Positions 1 to 5,790 are shown, numbered from the stretch's first letter. The stretch: 10,555 bases of DNA from an uncultured Bacilli bacterium (GCA_944371545.1 CALVXT010000027.1:1-10555); one strand, 5' to 3'. Numbers and translations: made by a program. The notes: generated from the sequence alone by a model not told the origin.

Positions 1-75
1 ATTTGAACTCTCGCGCCGGTTTCCCGACCTACACCCTTAGCAGGGGCGCCTCTTCAGCCTCTTGAGTACTACTCC
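1..75 (-). tRNA. tRNA-Ser (anticodon GCU), 3' end cut by window edge
   Basis: Read on the minus strand from position 75, the sequence begins GGAGTAG (5' acceptor strand), then a D arm, an anticodon stem CGCCC/GGGTG closing the loop CTGCTAA (anticodon GCT), a long variable arm (GGTCGGGAAACCGGC region) typical of class II tRNAs, and the first T-arm strand GAGAG followed by TTCAAAT. The 3' T-arm strand, the 3' acceptor strand and any CCA lie outside the window. The long variable arm plus GCU anticodon identify serine (AGC/AGU codons). Confidence 0.95.
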
Positions 76-82
76 ATCACCA

Positions 83-131
83 AGTGGTTACTTACTAAGT
101 TTACTATATTTTTTAGTAAAGGTCAACCACT
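83..131. repeat. Nested inverted repeat around the tRNA-Ser promoter
   Basis: Outer arms AGTGGTT (83-89) and AACCACT (125-131) are perfect 7-bp complements. Inside them, TTTACTA (100-106) and TAGTAAA (114-120) form a second perfect 7-bp pair. TTACTA occurs again at 92-97, so the 114-119 arm could pair with either copy. There is no long T tract after it on either strand, so it is not a convincing intrinsic terminator for the gene at 143-442. It overlaps the -35 and -10 of tRNA-Ser. Confidence 0.55.
98..126 (-). promoter_or_regulatory. SigA-type promoter of tRNA-Ser
   Basis: On the minus strand a -35 element TTGACC (126-121) is followed after exactly 17 nt by TAAACT (103-98), a 4/6 match to TATAAT. 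This places transcription start near 91, about 15 nt before the mature tRNA 5' end at 75. The position and spacing fit a tRNA promoter. The assignment is by consensus only. Confidence 0.6.
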
Positions 132-142
132 AATTCATTTAA

Positions 143-442
143 TCACTTCATTTTTGATATGGCATATTGATTTAAACATTGACTTCTCAATCGAATAGCT
201 CCAACAATAAAGATTATCGAAAAAATCAATAGAATAGCACTCATTACCCATGTTGCCCACCCTATTTCCTCTGAAATATATCCACTTATAACTAGAAAAA
301 TAGAAAAAAGCACTCCAATAATTCCAATTATTGTTAAACGATTTAATCTTTTTCTCATTTCTTTACCTTTAGGCGTATTATAATAAAATTCTTTACATTG
401 TTTTTTTTCTTCTTTATTCATTCTTTGATATTTATTTTTCAT
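143..442 (-). CDS. Small two-helix membrane protein, unknown function
   Basis: A 99-residue protein that I cannot assign to a named family. The N-terminal 35 residues are strongly basic and hydrophilic (many Lys/Arg). Two hydrophobic segments follow, about residues 37-55 (LTIIGIIGVLFSIFLVISG) and 63-83, joined by a short loop with Glu and Trp, and the tail is short and basic. This predicts a small inner-membrane hairpin with both ends probably cytoplasmic. The start is ATG at 442 rather than the in-frame TTG at 454, because GAGG (452-449) sits 6 nt before this ATG and overlaps the TTG option. It is divergent from the gene at 515 and lies just upstream of tRNA-Ser on the same strand. No terminator with a T tract separates it from the tRNA promoter. 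Confidence 0.75.
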   Translation of the reverse strand: MKNKYQRMNKEEKKQCKEFYYNTPKGKEMRKRLNRLTIIGIIGVLFSIFLVISGYISEEIGWATWVMSAILLIFSIIFIVGAIRLRSQCLNQYAISKMK

Positions 443-458
443 TAGACACCTCAAAAAT

Positions 459-467
459 ATCTTATCA
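459..467 (-). promoter_or_regulatory. Candidate extended -10 promoter for the gene at 143-442
   Basis: The minus strand reads TGATAAGAT, a TGn element directly joined to TAAGAT (5/6 match to TATAAT). No good -35 is visible 17 nt upstream. Start would fall at about 452, essentially at the Shine-Dalgarno GAGG (452-449), giving a very short leader. Confidence 0.4.
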
Positions 468-502
468 CAAATTAAATAAACATAAAAGCAAAAGATACTT
501 CA

Positions 503-508
503 TATACT
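503..508 (+). promoter_or_regulatory. Candidate -10 box TATACT immediately before the gene at 515
   Basis: TATACT (5/6 match) ends 6 nt before the ATG at 515, so transcription would begin at or next to the start codon. No Shine-Dalgarno is present upstream of this ATG and no clear -35 is seen. Together these suggest a leaderless or near-leaderless mRNA, but a single AT-rich hexamer is weak evidence. Confidence 0.35.
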
Positions 509-514
509 GTACAA

Positions 515-889
515 ATGAACAAAGTATTAAAAACATTAGAAGAAGTTCGTATAGAAGACTGGATTTGGATTATATATCTTTTCTTGGCCTCTTTTGCTTT
601 AATTGCAAATTTTTTTGAAAAAGATTATTTATTAAATGGAAACAAAGTATCAAAAAAAGCATTTAAAACCATTAATATTGCGATTTTTATTATTGTCTTT
701 TTTATTTATCTATATTTTGTGTTATTAACCTATTCTCGTTTCAAAGAAAAGGAAGAACATATGTCAATAAAAAGTATGATCATTACAAATGCAAATTTTA
801 TTGCTGCGTGCTTATTTTTAATAGGTGGAATCATTTATCTTTTAACTGAAATAGCAAGTGATAATGAAACAGATATCGATATTCTTTAA
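515..889 (+). CDS. Three-helix membrane protein, unknown function
   Basis: A 124-residue hydrophobic protein with no family that I recognise. Predicted membrane segments lie at about residues 16-34 (after an amphipathic start rich in Glu/Arg), 53-75 (NIAIFIIVFFIYLYFVLL) and 88-111. Between helices 1 and 2 is a Lys-rich loop (NGNKVSKKAFK), between 2 and 3 a charged loop (SRFKEKEEHMS), and the C-terminus is acidic (SDNETDIDIL). No Shine-Dalgarno precedes the ATG at 515, while a TATACT box ends 6 nt upstream, so translation may be leaderless. No better internal Met has an SD. It converges with the glycosyltransferase gene, the two stops being only 3 nt apart. It is real rather than a shadow because composition and helix pattern are coherent and no competing frame covers the stretch. 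Confidence 0.7.
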   Translation: MNKVLKTLEEVRIEDWIWIIYLFLASFALIANFFEKDYLLNGNKVSKKAFKTINIAIFIIVFFIYLYFVLLTYSRFKEKEEHMSIKSMIITNANFIAACLFLIGGIIYLLTEIASDNETDIDIL

Positions 890-892
890 ATA

Positions 893-2209
893 CTACTTTT
901 TTTGAAAACGAAAAGAATAATAGTCATTTTTGCTATCTTCACATATTTTTGGCAAGCTTTCAAAAATTTTTTGCTCCTCAACAGTCATTTCTTTAGGAAA
1001 AGCATAAAAATAGCCTCTAACATAACCCTCGTCTAAAAACATTTTAATAATATCATTTTTTGTAAAATAATTTTGCTTTTGAAAATTTCGATAATACCAT
1101 TTATTTTCTAACAAAAGACAAATATTTTCAACTGTGTTTATATTATGAAATTCTCCAATAATATACCCTCCTGATTTCAAATATTCTTTCAATTCATGAA
1201 TCAAACATAAAGGATTATCAACTTCTTCTAAAACATTTCCAATAAAAATTGTATCAAAGGAATTTTTAGATACTTCTTTTAATCCAGGAAAAACTTCTCC
1301 TACTATACTAGAAATCACTCGTTTATTAAAATCGTTTTCAACGCCAACGACACGCGCATTAGGAAATAGATAACGAATTCTTAATAAAGAAGCTCCTATT
1401 TCACAATTATAGTCTAAAACATTTTGAGGATTTATGCCTAAAAAAAATGATAAATTCTTATTATGATCAAATGTAAAAACATTAAACTTCCATTTAGATT
1501 CAAAATAAGTCCTATTTCTTAAAATAAGTTGATTAAATTTCTGCTCATCTTTGCGAAAAGCAGTACCTAAATAATGATGAATAAAAGCATCATGACACAC
1601 GTACAATTTATAGCCTAATTGTAAAATACGCAACGACAAATCATTATCTTCAATATATCCTGGTGTGTATCCTTCATCTAACCCATCAAGTAAATCAATT
1701 ACTTCCCTTTTAATCAACATACAATAGCCAATTAAACAATTTTTTTCTTCCCACCTGCTTGGATCACTAATATTATTATCTTTGGCTTTTTCCTGCATTT
1801 CTTCAAAATTTTCATAAGTGAAGTCACAAGCTTGTAAATTAGCGCCATGATTAGATGTTGCACCAACAGCTCCAACTTTAGAATCACTATAAAGACATTT
1901 TTGTAAATTACTAAGCCAATTAGTCGTAACAATCGTATCGTTATTTAATAGTAATATATCATTTTCTTTAGAAGCGGCCTCTATCCCTATATTACATCCC
2001 TTAGGAAATCCTACATTTTCTTGATTAAAAATTACAATCAAATCATTTTGAGATCGTAACCAATTTGGTGTTTCATCTTGACTATTATTATCTACTACTA
2101 CAATTTCATAAGTATTAGGATCTGTATATTTTCTAATACTTTCAATACAATCAATAGTTAAGGATAAATTATTATAAGTTAATATAATAATTGATGTTTT
2201 CTTTTTCAT
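893..2209 (-). CDS. GT2 glycosyltransferase fused to a class I SAM-methyltransferase-like domain
   Basis: A 438-residue predicted bifunctional protein. Residues 1 to about 240 are a GT-A fold family 2 glycosyltransferase of the WbbL/rhamnosyltransferase type: SIIILTYNN at 6-14, VVVDNNSQDET (nucleotide-binding Asp40), the DXD-like LNND at 88-91, the catalytic-base region YIEDNDLSLR (185-194) and His-His at 211-212. From about 260 it continues as a Rossmann methyltransferase: motif I VLDYNCEIGAS (264-274), an acidic residue after strand 2 (VVGVEND, Glu291), FDTIFIGNVLEEVDNP (318-333), and LKSGGYIIGEF (344-354). Motif I has Asn-Cys-Glu where GCG is usual, so SAM binding is not certain. There is no signal peptide or membrane segment. 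The start is ATG at 2209; the in-frame GTG at 2218 would lie inside the -10 to start interval. No SD is visible. No other polysaccharide genes adjoin it, so the acceptor is unknown. Confidence 0.88.
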   Translation of the reverse strand: MKKKTSIIILTYNNLSLTIDCIESIRKYTDPNTYEIVVVDNNSQDETPNWLRSQNDLIVIFNQENVGFPKGCNIGIEAASKENDILLLNNDTIVTTNWLSNLQKCLYSDSKVGAVGATSNHGANLQACDFTYENFEEMQEKAKDNNISDPSRWEEKNCLIGYCMLIKREVIDLLDGLDEGYTPGYIEDNDLSLRILQLGYKLYVCHDAFIHHYLGTAFRKDEQKFNQLILRNRTYFESKWKFNVFTFDHNKNLSFFLGINPQNVLDYNCEIGASLLRIRYLFPNARVVGVENDFNKRVISSIVGEVFPGLKEVSKNSFDTIFIGNVLEEVDNPLCLIHELKEYLKSGGYIIGEFHNINTVENICLLLENKWYYRNFQKQNYFTKNDIIKMFLDEGYVRGYFYAFPKEMTVEEQKIFESLPKICEDSKNDYYSFRFQKK

Positions 2210-2218
2210 AAATATCAC

Positions 2219-2224
2219 ATTATA
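2219..2224 (-). promoter_or_regulatory. Candidate -10 box of the GT2-methyltransferase gene
   Basis: A perfect TATAAT on the minus strand ends 9 nt before the ATG at 2209, so transcription would start within a few bases of the start codon. The -35 region is only T-rich (TTTTTG). As with the gene at 515, no Shine-Dalgarno lies between the box and the ATG. Confidence 0.4.
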
Positions 2225-2278
2225 GTTTATGTAGATAAAAACAAAAAGTTCATACTAAAGATCTTCAAATTCTCATAA

Positions 2279-2307
2279 TTGACAAAAGTCTTTTAATCAA
2301 TTATAGT
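2279..2307 (+). promoter_or_regulatory. Strong SigA promoter of the GNAT gene
   Basis: TTGACA (2279-2284, perfect) and TATAGT (2302-2307, 5/6) are separated by exactly 17 nt. The expected start is near 2314, followed by AAAGGAGG (2318-2325) and ATG at 2330. This is the best vegetative promoter in the window. Confidence 0.85.
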
Positions 2308-2329
2308 AAAACCTAATAAAGGAGGACCT

Positions 2330-2845
2330 ATGCAATTAACAGATAATTTATGGATGGAAAAAATAAATCTCAATAAAAATACTCATGTTTGGCTTTTAGA
2401 TACATTAAATAAGGAAAATCCATCCAACCAAAGTTTTATTTGGGATTTTAAAAAAGAGATACAAAAACGTACAGATGATTATTTAACACGCCCTGATATA
2501 CTATATTCACCTTTTGCGCTATACTCTAGCGAACATCCTGTGGGCTACTTAGAAATTTCTAACATCTTTTATCCTGAAAATTATGTATGTCTTATTTATG
2601 CTTTACTAAAAAAAGAGCAAAAAAAAGGATACGCTAGTCGTACTCTTTTAACAGTAAGTAAATATTTATTAACTAAGTATAGACAAGAAATTCATAAAAT
2701 TATTTTAACAATTGATCCAGATAATAAGGAAAGTATTGCACTAGCAAAACGTTGTGGTTTTTATACTTTAGATACTCCTATTCAAATTGAACAAAAAGGC
2801 ATATATACATACGAAAAATCTCTTACCCCGCCTAAAAATATATAA
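2330..2845 (+). CDS. GNAT-family N-acetyltransferase
   Basis: A 171-residue cytoplasmic enzyme predicted to move an acetyl group from acetyl-CoA to an amine on an unknown substrate. The GNAT core is visible in order: strand VGYLEIS (71-77), a strand and motif A at 85-107 with the acetyl-CoA pyrophosphate loop KKEQKKGYAS (the R/Q-x-x-G-x-A/G signature as QKKGYA), then strand KIILTIDPDN (123-132) and the ESIALAKRCGF helix-turn (134-144) typical of the C-terminal half. Length fits the family. The start is set by AAAGGAGG 4 nt upstream of ATG. It stands alone on the plus strand with its own consensus promoter and is divergent from the glycosyltransferase gene. No clear terminator follows. The substrate cannot be read from the sequence; the RimJ/RimL-like and small-molecule branches are both possible. 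Confidence 0.88.
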   Translation: MQLTDNLWMEKINLNKNTHVWLLDTLNKENPSNQSFIWDFKKEIQKRTDDYLTRPDILYSPFALYSSEHPVGYLEISNIFYPENYVCLIYALLKKEQKKGYASRTLLTVSKYLLTKYRQEIHKIILTIDPDNKESIALAKRCGFYTLDTPIQIEQKGIYTYEKSLTPPKNI

Positions 2846-2892
2846 TATTTTACTTACAAATACTTTTCTGCATTGTTAAAGCATCAACCCAA

Positions 2893-3252
2893 TTAACTTA
2901 GAAAATACATCCACTTGCAGAATTGAATGTTCCTCTTAGTAAACTTTTTAAAACTCATTTCAAAATTATCTATTATTGATTTTATTTGACAACAAATATA
3001 ACATAATCCAAATTATATTGTACATATTTTAGAGCTCTTTCTAATTCTAGAATATTAAGCATTTCCCAATATTTTTAATTTAATATGATAGGTACATTCC
3101 TACTATAAAGCTATCATTAAACATCGGATCATTTTCCTCATCAAAATGTTTTTTTGATTTCCATGATATTTCAGGTAGTAAATTACATTTAATATCATCA
3201 ATTTTTGACATGATATCACATCCAATGTTTTCTTTTATAACATAATTACATG
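2893..3252 (-). pseudogene. Probable gene remnant in a 400-bp gene-free stretch (tentative)
   Basis: Between the GNAT stop and the tRNA-Leu terminator (2846-3252) there is no intact gene. On the minus strand three short open stretches follow each other in different frames: one running from beyond the terminator through ATG 3211 to TAA 3080 (from the ATG, MSKIDDIKCNLLPEISWKSK and onward to 43 residues), one at 3062-2982 (ATG to TAA, 26 residues, beginning MLNILELERALKYVQYNL), and one ending at 2893 (including MSFKKFTKRNIQFCKW). Their amino-acid make-up looks protein-like, which suggests a gene broken by two frameshifts, but each piece is short enough to arise by chance in AT-rich DNA. No family is recognised and no SD precedes ATG 3211. 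Confidence 0.25.
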
Positions 3253-3278
3253 AAAAAACGAACCTTTATTGGGTTCGT
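3253..3278 (-). terminator. Intrinsic terminator of tRNA-Leu
   Basis: On the minus strand ACGAACC, loop CAATAAA, GGTTCGT makes a perfect 7-bp stem, followed at once by TTTTT (3257-3253). It lies 13 nt after the encoded CCA of the tRNA, as expected for a tRNA transcript end. Confidence 0.9.
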
Positions 3279-3290
3279 ATCATTTCTCTA

Positions 3291-3377
3291 TGGTGCTTGT
3301 GGTGGGACTCGAACCCACACGATATTGCTATCACTGGATTTTGAGTCCAGCGCGTCTACCAATTCCGCCACACAAGC
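3291..3377 (-). tRNA. tRNA-Leu (anticodon CAA), CCA encoded
   Basis: The minus strand from 3377 gives acceptor GCTTGTG, a D arm with GGTAGACGC, the anticodon stem CTGGA/TCCAG around loop CTCAAAA (anticodon CAA, codon UUG), a long variable arm (TGATAGCAATATCG, class II), T arm GTGGG-TTCGAGT-CCCAC, acceptor CACAAGC, discriminator A and a genomic CCA (3293-3291). It lies 28 nt after the scpB stop and is followed by its own terminator. Confidence 0.97.
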
Positions 3378-3389
3378 AAGAACAAATAA

Positions 3390-3398
3390 AGTATAACA
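3390..3398 (-). promoter_or_regulatory. Extended -10 promoter of tRNA-Leu
   Basis: The minus strand reads TGTTATACT, a TGn motif joined to TATACT. The predicted start at about 3383 lies 6 nt before the tRNA 5' end. The site sits in the scpB-tRNA gap with any -35 inside the last scpB codons, where no good match is seen. Read-through from scpAB is also possible. Confidence 0.6.
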
Positions 3399-3404
3399 AA
3401 TATT

Positions 3405-3986
3405 TTATACTTTTTCTAGTATTTTTTCATCTTCTTTATAAATTGAAGTAAATAATTCTTGTTCTTCTTGAATATTTTCCTTTTCAAAATCTATTTTAGG
3501 CAAATCTTCTTTTGTTGCTAATCCAAAATAATCTAAAAATTCATGAGTTGTTTGATAAAGATTTGGTCTACCTGGCATTGTACTTTTACCAGCTTCTTTT
3601 ATAAGACCTTTTGCTAATAACTTTCGTAAAGTATAGTCTGAAGAAAGCCCTCTTATTTCATCAATCTCTGCTCTGGTTATAGGTTCATTATAAGCAATAA
3701 CTGCCAAAACTTCTAAAGCTGCTGGACTTAAATTATTGCTTTCTTCAACCGTTAATAATTTTTGATAATAAATACGATGCTCTTCCTTAGTTGTCAATTT
3801 AAAGGCATTACCTAAATAACGAATTCTAAGTCCTCGATTCGTTTCTTCATAGTTTTTCTTTAATTTTAATAATAACTCCTTAGCTTCTTCAGTTGAAATC
3901 TCCAAAATATTACAAATAGATTCCAATGTAACACCTTCATCGCCTTGAACAAATAATAAGCCTTCTAATACACCTTCTAAATTCAT
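3405..3986 (-). CDS. scpB: Segregation and condensation protein B (ScpB)
   Basis: A 193-residue cytoplasmic kleisin-interacting subunit of the SMC-ScpAB condensin, which compacts and segregates origins of newly replicated chromosomes. ScpB is two winged-helix domains in tandem. The first runs from LEGVLEGLLFVQGDEGVTLE to about residue 85, and the second carries the family hallmark LSPAALEVLAVIAYNEPITR (86-105) plus AEIDEIRG, the DYTLRKLLAKGLIKEAG recognition helix region, and MPGRPNLYQTTHEFLDYFGL. Length matches the family (about 180-200), with a short acidic C-terminal tail. The start ATG at 3986 overlaps the scpA stop as ATGA, and GGAG lies 9 nt upstream inside scpA, so the two are translationally coupled. 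It is the last protein gene before tRNA-Leu. Confidence 0.97.
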   Translation of the reverse strand: MNLEGVLEGLLFVQGDEGVTLESICNILEISTEEAKELLLKLKKNYEETNRGLRIRYLGNAFKLTTKEEHRIYYQKLLTVEESNNLSPAALEVLAVIAYNEPITRAEIDEIRGLSSDYTLRKLLAKGLIKEAGKSTMPGRPNLYQTTHEFLDYFGLATKEDLPKIDFEKENIQEEQELFTSIYKEDEKILEKV

Positions 3987-4708
3987 CCTATCATCTCCAC
4001 CATAATTGAATCAAAATTACTTTTCTGTTTAAGCATAATTTCTTTTTGCTTTGTCATCTCCAAAACAGCTAAAAAAGTTGCTATAATATACTCTTTTGTA
4101 GCTTGAAAAAACAATTCTTCAAACAAACATTTCCTTTTTTGAGATAATATATTTCTTATTGAAACAATCTGATCTTTTACACTAATTTCTCTTTTAGTTA
4201 TCTTTGTTTCTAGAGGTTCTTTATAGCGTAACCTTTCTTCAATTTTTAACAAAGCCTTCAATAAATCATCTACAGTTAATCCTTCATTAATTAGTTCTTT
4301 CCTATCTTGAAATTCTTTTAAATTCTCGGGAATTTTTGTAAAAATTTCTTTTCGTTTTGCTTCTAATTCTTGAAATTCACTAGTAATATTTTTATATTTC
4401 TCATATTCAATAATTTTATTTTTCAAATCTTCTTCACTAGAAATACTGTACTCATCATCGTTTTCTGGTTCTTCAACCGTTTTGCCAATCAGCATTTTAC
4501 TCTTTAAATGAATTAAACTAGCTGCCATCACAAGAAATTCACTACCAATATCTATATTTAATTCTTGCCAAGATTCAATATAATTTAAGTAAGTCTCTAT
4601 AATTTCACTCATATTAATTTCATATATATCCAATTTAGTTTCTTTAACTAAATGTAAAAGTAAGTCAAGAGGACCATCAAAATTTTCTAAATGCAGTTCT
4701 AAATTCAT
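3983..4708 (-). CDS. scpA: Segregation and condensation protein A (ScpA, kleisin)
   Basis: A 241-residue kleisin that bridges the SMC head domains and binds ScpB. The N-terminal signature LENFDGPLDLLLHLVKETKL (7-26) is the diagnostic ScpA motif, followed by IYEINMSEIIETYLNYI and the helix with FLVMAASLIHLKSKMLIGK, all expected for the SMC-neck-binding half. The middle (about 80-185) is charged and coiled-coil-like, including the LTVDDLLKALLKIEERL segment. The C-terminal winged helix contains YIIATFLAVLEMTKQKEI. It ends in TGA at 3985-3983 overlapping the scpB ATG. The start at 4708 has GGGAG about 10 nt upstream. The spoVA operon lies near scpAB, as in other spore formers, with one unrelated gene in between. 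Confidence 0.97.
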   Translation of the reverse strand: MNLELHLENFDGPLDLLLHLVKETKLDIYEINMSEIIETYLNYIESWQELNIDIGSEFLVMAASLIHLKSKMLIGKTVEEPENDDEYSISSEEDLKNKIIEYEKYKNITSEFQELEAKRKEIFTKIPENLKEFQDRKELINEGLTVDDLLKALLKIEERLRYKEPLETKITKREISVKDQIVSIRNILSQKRKCLFEELFFQATKEYIIATFLAVLEMTKQKEIMLKQKSNFDSIMVEMIG

Positions 4709-4732
4709 CTTTATTCACTCCCGATTGTTATC

Positions 4733-4738
4733 ATTATA
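4733..4738 (-). promoter_or_regulatory. Candidate -10 box of scpAB
   Basis: A perfect TATAAT on the minus strand ends 25 nt before the scpA ATG, with GGGAG in between. The -35 zone falls in the T tract of the upstream terminator and has no clear TTGACA. Position just after that terminator supports a separate scpAB transcription unit. Confidence 0.45.
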
Positions 4739-4751
4739 CTAAATTTCTTTC

Positions 4752-4776
4752 AAAAAAAAAAGGCTTTTATTTGCCT
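4752..4776 (-). terminator. Short-stem terminator after the exported-protein gene
   Basis: On the minus strand AGGC, loop AAATAAAA, GCCT is followed by a run of T (4760-4752). The stem has only 4 G/C-containing pairs, so termination may be partial. It starts 3 nt after the TAA at 4781-4779. Confidence 0.5.
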
Positions 4777-4778
4777 AT

Positions 4779-5759
4779 TTAAGAACAAGTATATCCTGAA
4801 GCAGAAAGTTCAAAAGCTATAACACGTGCTTCTGTATTGCGAGAATAATAAATATCCTTTTCAAAAACTCTTCTGTATTCAGCTACGCTTATTTTTTCCA
4901 AGTTAATAGTTGTATCAAAAGAAAAACCAGTAGCAGTAGGATTTAAAGATGTACTAACTCCAGCTATACCCAAATACGAATTAGATAAAGCCGTATATTC
5001 CTGTAGATATCTACTATAATTTTCATCCCTAGAAAGATAAGAATTTCTTTCGTTAATTTCAATCAAATGATAGACATTATTTTCTAACGCAAAACGATAA
5101 GTTAATATTTCATTATTTTTTTGACACGTCAATATTGGCACATTATTTGCATCCAATTCTAATTCAACCTGTGGATAATCTTCGTCCACTTTAGAAACTA
5201 CTGCTATCTTAGAAATTGATCCATTTTGAACAGATTCAGAGATATCATATGAAAAAGTTTGCGATCCATTTAAAGTATCCGTAGTTAAACGTATTCTTTG
5301 CAAAAGCAATTCATCAGCAGTATACAATTCCATATAATAATTATTTTCAACAAAAAGATCAGAATCTCCATTTTGATTTGTAATAGTAAAAGATAAGGTC
5401 TCCTCCCCTTCATCTACAAAAAAATTAGAAAAATTAAATCCGTTTAAAACAATTAATAAATCATTGCTTAAATCATAAAAACGTATTTCGCTAGTGTCAT
5501 CGTCATCATCAGGTGCTGGAATAGTTGATCCTCCACCACCAGGAGTAACAATAGATGGTGTGCTTGGAGCAGAAAGATTACTTACCCATTCAGACAATTG
5601 CGGTAATAAAAGTATACAAACCACAAAGATCCCTATTCCAACTAATGCAAAAATAGGTCCATTTTCTTTGACTTCAATCTTTCCAATAGTTGTAGTTGAA
5701 AGAGGTTCTTGATTTATTACAATTGGTTCAATATTTTTTTTCTTCTTCTTCATTTTCAT
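4779..5759 (-). CDS. Single-pass membrane protein with large extracytoplasmic domain, unknown function
   Basis: A protein of about 326 residues with no recognised family. It has a Lys-rich cytoplasmic N-terminus (MKMKKKKK), one membrane helix at about 35-53 (IFALVGIGIFVVCILLLPQL), a flexible Pro/Ser/Gly linker with a natural GGGGS and then DDDDD (about 63-88), and some 235 residues of mostly beta-type exported domain rich in Asn, Ser and aromatic residues. Only two cysteines lie outside the membrane (about 212 and 325, the latter one residue from the C-terminus), so a disulfide is possible. The end of the Lys-rich start has three possible starts (TTG 5762, ATG 5759, ATG 5753); AGAG fits the second or third and I chose 5759. 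It lies between spoVA and scpAB with its own promoter and terminators on both sides, so it is a single-gene unit. A link to sporulation or cell envelope is inference from position only. Confidence 0.8.
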   Translation of the reverse strand: MKMKKKKKNIEPIVINQEPLSTTTIGKIEVKENGPIFALVGIGIFVVCILLLPQLSEWVSNLSAPSTPSIVTPGGGGSTIPAPDDDDDTSEIRFYDLSNDLLIVLNGFNFSNFFVDEGEETLSFTITNQNGDSDLFVENNYYMELYTADELLLQRIRLTTDTLNGSQTFSYDISESVQNGSISKIAVVSKVDEDYPQVELELDANNVPILTCQKNNEILTYRFALENNVYHLIEINERNSYLSRDENYSRYLQEYTALSNSYLGIAGVSTSLNPTATGFSFDTTINLEKISVAEYRRVFEKDIYYSRNTEARVIAFELSASGYTCS

Positions 5760-5776
5760 CAACTCTATTCTTTTTT

Positions 5777-5785
5777 ATTATATCA
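5777..5785 (-). promoter_or_regulatory. Extended -10 promoter of the exported-protein gene
   Basis: The minus strand reads TGATATAAT, TGn joined to a perfect TATAAT. The upstream 17 nt run into the T tract of the spoVAE terminator, so there is no -35. Start would be near 5770, about 11 nt before the ATG at 5759. It does not resemble SigG or SigK boxes, so vegetative expression is likely. Confidence 0.6.
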
Positions 5786-5790
5786 GATTT

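Noticed and set aside
1732..1932. 66-residue open frame inside the glycosyltransferase gene
   Set aside because: A shifted-frame shadow of a clear GT2 domain; no SD and no family character.
2928..2990. Plus-strand 20-codon hydrophobic peptide starting at ATG near 2926
   Set aside because: No SD, no promoter, and hydrophobic short frames are expected by chance in such AT-rich sequence.
3269..3451. Plus-strand open frame of 60 residues containing VVGLEPTRYCYHWILSPARL
   Set aside because: It is the reverse strand of tRNA-Leu and the scpB end; this peptide is a well-known false gene call across tRNA genes.
5494..5712. 72-residue plus-strand open frame opposite the exported-protein gene
   Set aside because: Poly-Ser and poly-Pro come from reading the Asp and Gly linker codons backwards; no start signals.
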